From NCBI RefSeq assembly GCF_037126245.1, contig NZ_CP136925.1:2434001-2498000 (forward strand): a DNA stretch of 64,000 nucleotides, given 5' to 3'. Under the pieces are notes generated by a model. It made no database searches. It worked only from the letters and a program-made list of their open reading frames with translations, and was not told the origin of the DNA. Source of the DNA: Mangrovimonas cancribranchiae (GTDB taxonomy: Bacteria > Bacteroidota > Bacteroidia > Flavobacteriales > Flavobacteriaceae). The position numbers and the translations under genes were made by a program. How positions within the stretch are numbered: the stretch's first letter is position 1; every line of letters begins with the position of its first letter. Shown piece by piece: positions 59,877 through 64,000 of the stretch.

Positions 59877-60984
59877 CATCTTCATTATTATCATCTGATG
59901 CTTTGTTCCACACTTTTATTTTATCGCCTTCGGCAACACCTTCGGTAATTTCAACATTTATACCATCGGATAAGCCAAGCTCTACGTCTACTTTTTTGTA
60001 ATTGTTTTCACCCTCTAAAACCTCAACAAATGGTTTTTCGGTAATACGGTTATATTGCAACAAGGCTTCGCGAATAGCCAAAACGCTATCTCTTGCCTCG
60101 ATATCTATTTCGGCATTTGCACTATATCCTGCACGTATATTGGTGCTTTCTTCTACATTTACATCGGCTTTTATAGTAAATTGTACGGCGCCGTTTTCTT
60201 CAATACCTTTTGGTGCCACAAATGTTAGTTTAGCAGGAAATTCTTTATCGCGAATAGCTCCTAAAATAACTTTTATTTCTTCACCTTCTTTTAGTTTACC
60301 AACTTCGGCTTCATCAACTTGGCCTTCAAAAATCATCACACTCATATCGGCAATGGTTGCAATGGTTGTCCCATCGTTAAAGTTGTTACTTTCGATAACT
60401 TGATCGCCTTCACGCACTGGAATTTCTAAAATAGTTCCTGAAATTTGTGCTACAATACTTGTGTTTGCAGTGTTTCCACCAGACAGCGATCCTTGTTTAA
60501 TAATTTGATAGTTATTTTGTGCTTGCGCTAAGCTCTCTTTAGCTTGATTGTAAGATAACTCGCTATTCTCGAAATCTTGCTTTGAAATAACTCCTTTTTC
60601 AAACAATTCTTTATTACGATCGTAAAGCACTTTAGCGTTATCGAATGATAGTTTTTGTGTTTGAATATTACTTCTGGCACTTACCAAACTTTGCTCGTCT
60701 GGCACCACACGAATTTTAGCAATTAAATCGCCTTTTTTCACAATATCGCCTTCTTCGACAAGTATTTTATCGATAATCCCAGAAATTTGTGGTTTAAGTT
60801 CAATTTCTTCTTCTGGGTTTAATTTTCCCGTAGCCACAGCTTTAGTATTTATTGAAGTATAAAAAGGCTCTTCTGTTTTAAAATCTTCAACCGCTTTAGA
60901 ATTAGCGTCTTTAAAATATTTGATTACCCATACAAATAGTAAGAGTAATACAATTCCGATAATGATTTTTAACGTTTTATTCAT
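59863..60984 (-). CDS. Periplasmic adaptor protein (MacA/HlyD-like)
   Basis: 373 residues. One N-terminal membrane helix (LKIIIGIVLLLLFVWVIKYF), then lipoyl (biotinyl-like) halves (GIIDKILVEEGDIVKKGDLI and AQISGTILEIPVREGDQVIE), a helical hairpin between them (NAKVLYDRNKELFEKGVISKQ region) and a beta-barrel and membrane-proximal domain. It links an ABC pump in the inner membrane to TolC. It lies 20 bases behind the permease gene. Confidence 0.92.
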   Translation of the reverse strand: MNKTLKIIIGIVLLLLFVWVIKYFKDANSKAVEDFKTEEPFYTSINTKAVATGKLNPEEEIELKPQISGIIDKILVEEGDIVKKGDLIAKIRVVPDEQSLVSARSNIQTQKLSFDNAKVLYDRNKELFEKGVISKQDFENSELSYNQAKESLAQAQNNYQIIKQGSLSGGNTANTSIVAQISGTILEIPVREGDQVIESNNFNDGTTIATIADMSVMIFEGQVDEAEVGKLKEGEEIKVILGAIRDKEFPAKLTFVAPKGIEENGAVQFTIKADVNVEESTNIRAGYSANAEIDIEARDSVLAIREALLQYNRITEKPFVEVLEGENNYKKVDVELGLSDGINVEITEGVAEGDKIKVWNKASDDNNEDDENR

Positions 60985-61004
60985 TTTATTTTTGATTGTT
61001 TATT

Positions 61005-62249
61005 CTATTCTTCTCTTAATGCGTCTATTGGTTTTATACTTGTGGCTTTAAATGCAGGTATTAACCCGATTAAAGTTCCTAAAATCACTAAAATTACTAA
61101 AGCGACAAATACAACTGCAATCGAGACCGATGGGTTTACTATGGCAGCTTCATCTCCTTGACCAAACATAGTATTTAACAAAATTAAAATCCATCCGCCA
61201 GAAATAATACCAAAAAGGCCTGCAATAATAGTTAAAAACACAGCTTCAACTACAATTTGTCGTTTTATTTCATAAGGCGTGGCTCCTAAAGCACGACGAA
61301 CACCTATTTCTTTAGTACGCTCTTTTACAGTAATAAGCAATATGTTACCAATGGCAAATACGCCTGCTATTAAAGTGGCAATCCCCACAAACCATGTTAA
61401 AAACTGCATTCCTGTTAAAAAACCAGTCATTTTTTTAAACTCTTTCCCTAAGTTAAAACTTCCAAAAGCACGACTATCTTCTGGATGAATATTGTTTAGG
61501 TTTTTTAATAAAAGTTTAGCGTCTTGTTCTATTTGCTTGATGTTATACTCTGGTTTACCAGTAATCATCATCCAGCCTATTCTATCACCTGAGTTATAAA
61601 TTTGTTGGTAGGTTGTAAATGGAATATGCATGTCTTGCGATGGCCCCATATTTACATTCCCAACTTCGTAAAGTCCTATAACTTTAAAATTAATATCGTT
61701 AATAACGATGTATTCACCTATAACTTCGGCATCTTTTTCAAAAAGTTGTTTGTAAACATCTTCTGAAATAACGACCACTTTTTTATTATCATCAATATCA
61801 TTTTGATTGACAAAGCGTCCTTGAATAAGGTTTATTTTTTGAAGTTTATTTAAAAGCGGATAATCACCTACCATTCTAAAGCTACCGGATAAAAAATTGC
61901 GTGTTGCTGTAATGGTTCGCTGGTTTCTAGGTAAAACGAATTCAATGCCTTCTACATTTTCTTCTATTTTTTTGGTATCGGAAAGCGAAAGTTCTACTTG
62001 GCGCCCTTCTTGAAACCCTCTAAAAGGCATTCCTGTAGATTGCCCCCAAACAAAGACACTATTTGTCGCAAAATCGCCAAACAAACGGTTAAAAGCGTTT
62101 TCTAAACCTCGTGCTGAGCCCAATAAGCCAATAAGCAGTAAAATTCCCCACCAAACGCCTACCATGGTTAAGACTGATCTTAACTTGTTTTTATTGAAGC
62201 TATCAAAAACTTCTTGCCAGGTATCTCTATCTAATAAAAATCTTAACAT
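61005..62249 (-). CDS. MacB-type ABC transporter permease, second copy
   Basis: 414 residues. One N-terminal membrane helix (LRSVLTMVGVWWGILLLIGL), a MacB periplasmic core domain of about 200 residues, then three membrane helices of the FtsX-like domain (GIATLIAGVFAIGNILLIT, VKERTKEIGVRRALGATPYE, LGTLIGLIPAFKATSIKPID). MacB-like proteins move substrates from periplasm to TolC by mechanotransmission. It directly follows a paralogous permease gene with 1 base between stop and start, so the pump may be a heterodimer. Confidence 0.92.
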   Translation of the reverse strand: MLRFLLDRDTWQEVFDSFNKNKLRSVLTMVGVWWGILLLIGLLGSARGLENAFNRLFGDFATNSVFVWGQSTGMPFRGFQEGRQVELSLSDTKKIEENVEGIEFVLPRNQRTITATRNFLSGSFRMVGDYPLLNKLQKINLIQGRFVNQNDIDDNKKVVVISEDVYKQLFEKDAEVIGEYIVINDINFKVIGLYEVGNVNMGPSQDMHIPFTTYQQIYNSGDRIGWMMITGKPEYNIKQIEQDAKLLLKNLNNIHPEDSRAFGSFNLGKEFKKMTGFLTGMQFLTWFVGIATLIAGVFAIGNILLITVKERTKEIGVRRALGATPYEIKRQIVVEAVFLTIIAGLFGIISGGWILILLNTMFGQGDEAAIVNPSVSIAVVFVALVILVILGTLIGLIPAFKATSIKPIDALREE

Positions 62250-62250
62250 G

Positions 62251-63480
62251 TTAATCGTTTCTTAAAGCTACAATAGGTTTTATTTGTGACGCTTTTTTTG
62301 CTGGTAAATATCCAGCAATTGCACCTGCTACAATAAGCGTAATTGTGGCACCAACCACTAAACTATTGCTTACGCCTGGATCTTTTATAAAATACGTTTC
62401 TAAACTTGGTGCAGCCAGTTCTAAAACACCAACTCCTAATAGCAGACCAACATATCCCGCTATGGCCGTAATTATTATAGATTCTAATAAAATAATTGAT
62501 ATAATAGACCGTGGTGAAGCTCCTAAGGCTTTTCGAATACCAATTTCTTTAGTACGCTCTTTTACAATAAAAATCATGATATTACTTATCCCTACAATAC
62601 CGGCTATAAGTGTACCAAAACCAATAACTAAAATAATTACGGTTAAACTACTAGTCATGATATCGACTTGCTTAGTGCCTTGAGCCATATTAAAAATACG
62701 AATCGCACGTTGATCGTTTCTTGCCACAGAAAAACGCTGTTTTAATTTACTTTCAATGGTATTTCCAAAGGCTAATGCTTCATCTGAATTCATTTCAGGG
62801 TTATATGTTAAATGCATTAAATCAACATAATCGTTATTACCATAAACAAACTGTGTGGTACTAATAGGCATGTAAATAACTCGTTCTTCACTATCGCCTT
62901 CATCATCGGTAAAAACACCTGCTATTTTATATTGAATGCCGCCTATGTTAATATACTTCCCTATGGGATTTTCTCTTTTAAATAAATCGTCTTCTACAGT
63001 CTGACCAATGACAACAATTTTAGTTCTATTTGTAACATCGCTTTGGTTGATGTAGCGACCATCTTTTACTTTATTATTTTCGATGAACATATATTCGGGA
63101 TATACGCCTCGAACTTCGTAAGTATTTTTTTCGCCTTTGTAAGCAACGCTTGCTGTACGATTTACTTTAGAGGTTATATATTGAACATTGTCTCCGAATT
63201 CATCTAAAATGTAATCGCGATCTTCATTTTTAAATTGTATGAGTCTTCCTGACTGAAGACCTTTATAAGGCTTGGTTGTTTTTCCTGGAAAAATTATAAT
63301 GGAGTTATTGGCATCGGTACCAAAAGCTTCTTTAAAGGTGTTTTTTAGCCCATTTGCTATACCGAAAAGTATGGCAAATAACAATATAGCAAAGGCCACG
63401 GTAAAACCAGATAGCAAACTTCTGGTTCTATTTTTATTAATACTTTGAAATATTTCGCGCCAAAGATCTATATCAAACAT
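62251..63480 (-). CDS. MacB-type ABC transporter permease, first copy
   Basis: 409 residues, same plan as its neighbour: N-terminal helix (SLLSGFTVAFAILLFAILFG), periplasmic core domain, and FtsX-like helices with VKERTKEIGIRKALGASPRS, the conserved segment before the transmembrane hairpin. The 5' end overlaps the ATPase gene by 8 bases. The two permeases share the family motif but differ across most of their length, pointing to an old duplication. Confidence 0.92.
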   Translation of the reverse strand: MFDIDLWREIFQSINKNRTRSLLSGFTVAFAILLFAILFGIANGLKNTFKEAFGTDANNSIIIFPGKTTKPYKGLQSGRLIQFKNEDRDYILDEFGDNVQYITSKVNRTASVAYKGEKNTYEVRGVYPEYMFIENNKVKDGRYINQSDVTNRTKIVVIGQTVEDDLFKRENPIGKYINIGGIQYKIAGVFTDDEGDSEERVIYMPISTTQFVYGNNDYVDLMHLTYNPEMNSDEALAFGNTIESKLKQRFSVARNDQRAIRIFNMAQGTKQVDIMTSSLTVIILVIGFGTLIAGIVGISNIMIFIVKERTKEIGIRKALGASPRSIISIILLESIIITAIAGYVGLLLGVGVLELAAPSLETYFIKDPGVSNSLVVGATITLIVAGAIAGYLPAKKASQIKPIVALRND

Positions 63481-64000
63481 ACTGCTCTGCTCTTACTTGA
63501 TCTACTTTAGTATCTTCCATAATAACACCATCTTTAAGTCGTACAATACGTTTACACATATTAGCAATATCCTCTTCATGGGTTACCATTAGTATGGTTT
63601 TACCTTCATCGTTTAAATGCTGAATAAAAGCCATAATTTCATACGATGTTTTGGTATCTAAGGCTCCTGTCGGCTCATCGGCTAAAAGGAGTTTAGGGTT
63701 TGCTGCCAAGGCTCTTGCTATAGCAACACGTTGTTTTTGCCCACCAGAAAGTTCGTTTGGTAAATGATGTGCCCATTCTTTTAAGCCTACTTTTTCTAAA
63801 TGAAATAAGGCTTTCTCTTGACGTTCTTTACGTTTTAAACCTTGATAGTATAGCGGCAAGGCTACATTTTCTAAAGCGTTTTTATAGTTTATAAGATTGA
63901 AAGATTGAAAAATAAACCCTAAAAACTTATTACGATAGATAGCGGCTTTTTTCTCGGTGAGGTTTTTAATAGGAACATCATCCAATACATATTCACCAGA
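63473..64000 (-). CDS. ABC transporter ATPase of the exporter, cut by the right edge
   Basis: 176 codons visible; the frame stays open to 64000 (SGEYVLDDVPIKNL at the edge), so the Walker A part lies outside. Seen are the Q-loop (GFIFQSFNLINYKNALENVA), signature LSGGQKQRVAIARALA, Walker B LLLADEPTGALD and the H-loop VTHE. It is of the MacB/LolD class, with the ATPase made as a separate chain instead of fused to the permease. It heads the visible part of the exporter operon. Confidence 0.93.
   Translation of the reverse strand, partial: SGEYVLDDVPIKNLTEKKAAIYRNKFLGFIFQSFNLINYKNALENVALPLYYQGLKRKERQEKALFHLEKVGLKEWAHHLPNELSGGQKQRVAIARALAANPKLLLADEPTGALDTKTSYEIMAFIQHLNDEGKTILMVTHEEDIANMCKRIVRLKDGVIMEDTKVDQVRAEQYV

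Overview
The window is AT-rich DNA of a member of the Bacteroidota, almost certainly a marine flavobacterium (family Flavobacteriaceae). This rests on a type IX secretion C-terminal sorting domain and a PorP/SprF protein, the short primary sigma factor, promoters of the TTG-N18-21-TAnnTTTG type, AsmA, BamA and OmpH proteins of flavobacterial type, and a zeaxanthin-type carotenoid cluster. No species is claimed.

Positions 1-14.4 kb hold a mobile, virus-like element. A divergent control region (617-842) with five 10-bp phased repeats separates one small leftward gene from a single rightward run of 17 tightly packed genes (843-14424). These encode a transglutaminase-fold protein, several membrane proteins with Lys-rich tails, three small proteins that look beta-rich (capsid candidates), a lytic transglycosylase, a holin-like protein, a spanin-like lipoprotein, a RecA/DnaB-type ATPase and an ArdC-type polyvalent protein. 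I see no terminase, portal, HK97-type capsid, tail or integrase gene in the window. The best reading is an integrated tailless, perhaps membrane-containing phage or a relative of one, but its left end is not visible. A 15-nt motif (ACCAAATAAATACCA) precedes at least six of its start codons, and three GC-rich 25-bp repeats with an exact 37-bp period lie before the lysis genes. The transglycosylase seems to continue into a membrane anchor through a -1 shift at a run of ten A.

From 14.5 to 15.9 kb come two small leftward genes, a small membrane protein, several strong hairpins and two leftward tRNA genes (Leu-UAA, Gly-GCC). From 15.96 kb the window is ordinary chromosome: mutS; a SPOUT methyltransferase; a secreted T9SS protein; a FolK-deoxynucleoside kinase fusion; a queuosine-precursor transporter; an AsmA-like protein; the primary sigma factor with rpsU; an amino-acid cluster (GNAT, sodium symporter, M20 hydrolase, two PLP racemases); a DUF2797 protein; and a GH3 protein.

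At 34.0-40.1 kb a B12-binding MerR (CarH-like) regulator diverges from a FAS1 lipoprotein, which is followed by crtI, crtB, crtZ and a CrtYcd-type lycopene cyclase. Together these enzymes would make zeaxanthin from GGPP, probably under light control. crtB carries a frameshift near its C-terminus.

The remainder holds clpX-clpP and tig, a hydrolase and pdxJ, a CBS protein and nadK, and an envelope block (DUF6089 protein, uppS, bamA, two OmpH/Skp proteins, murI). Then come a gamma carbonic anhydrase, PorP/SprF, a NifU-like protein, dodecin, MscS, and an operon on the minus strand for a MacAB-TolC-like exporter ending in tsaB. The exporter ATPase gene runs off the right edge.
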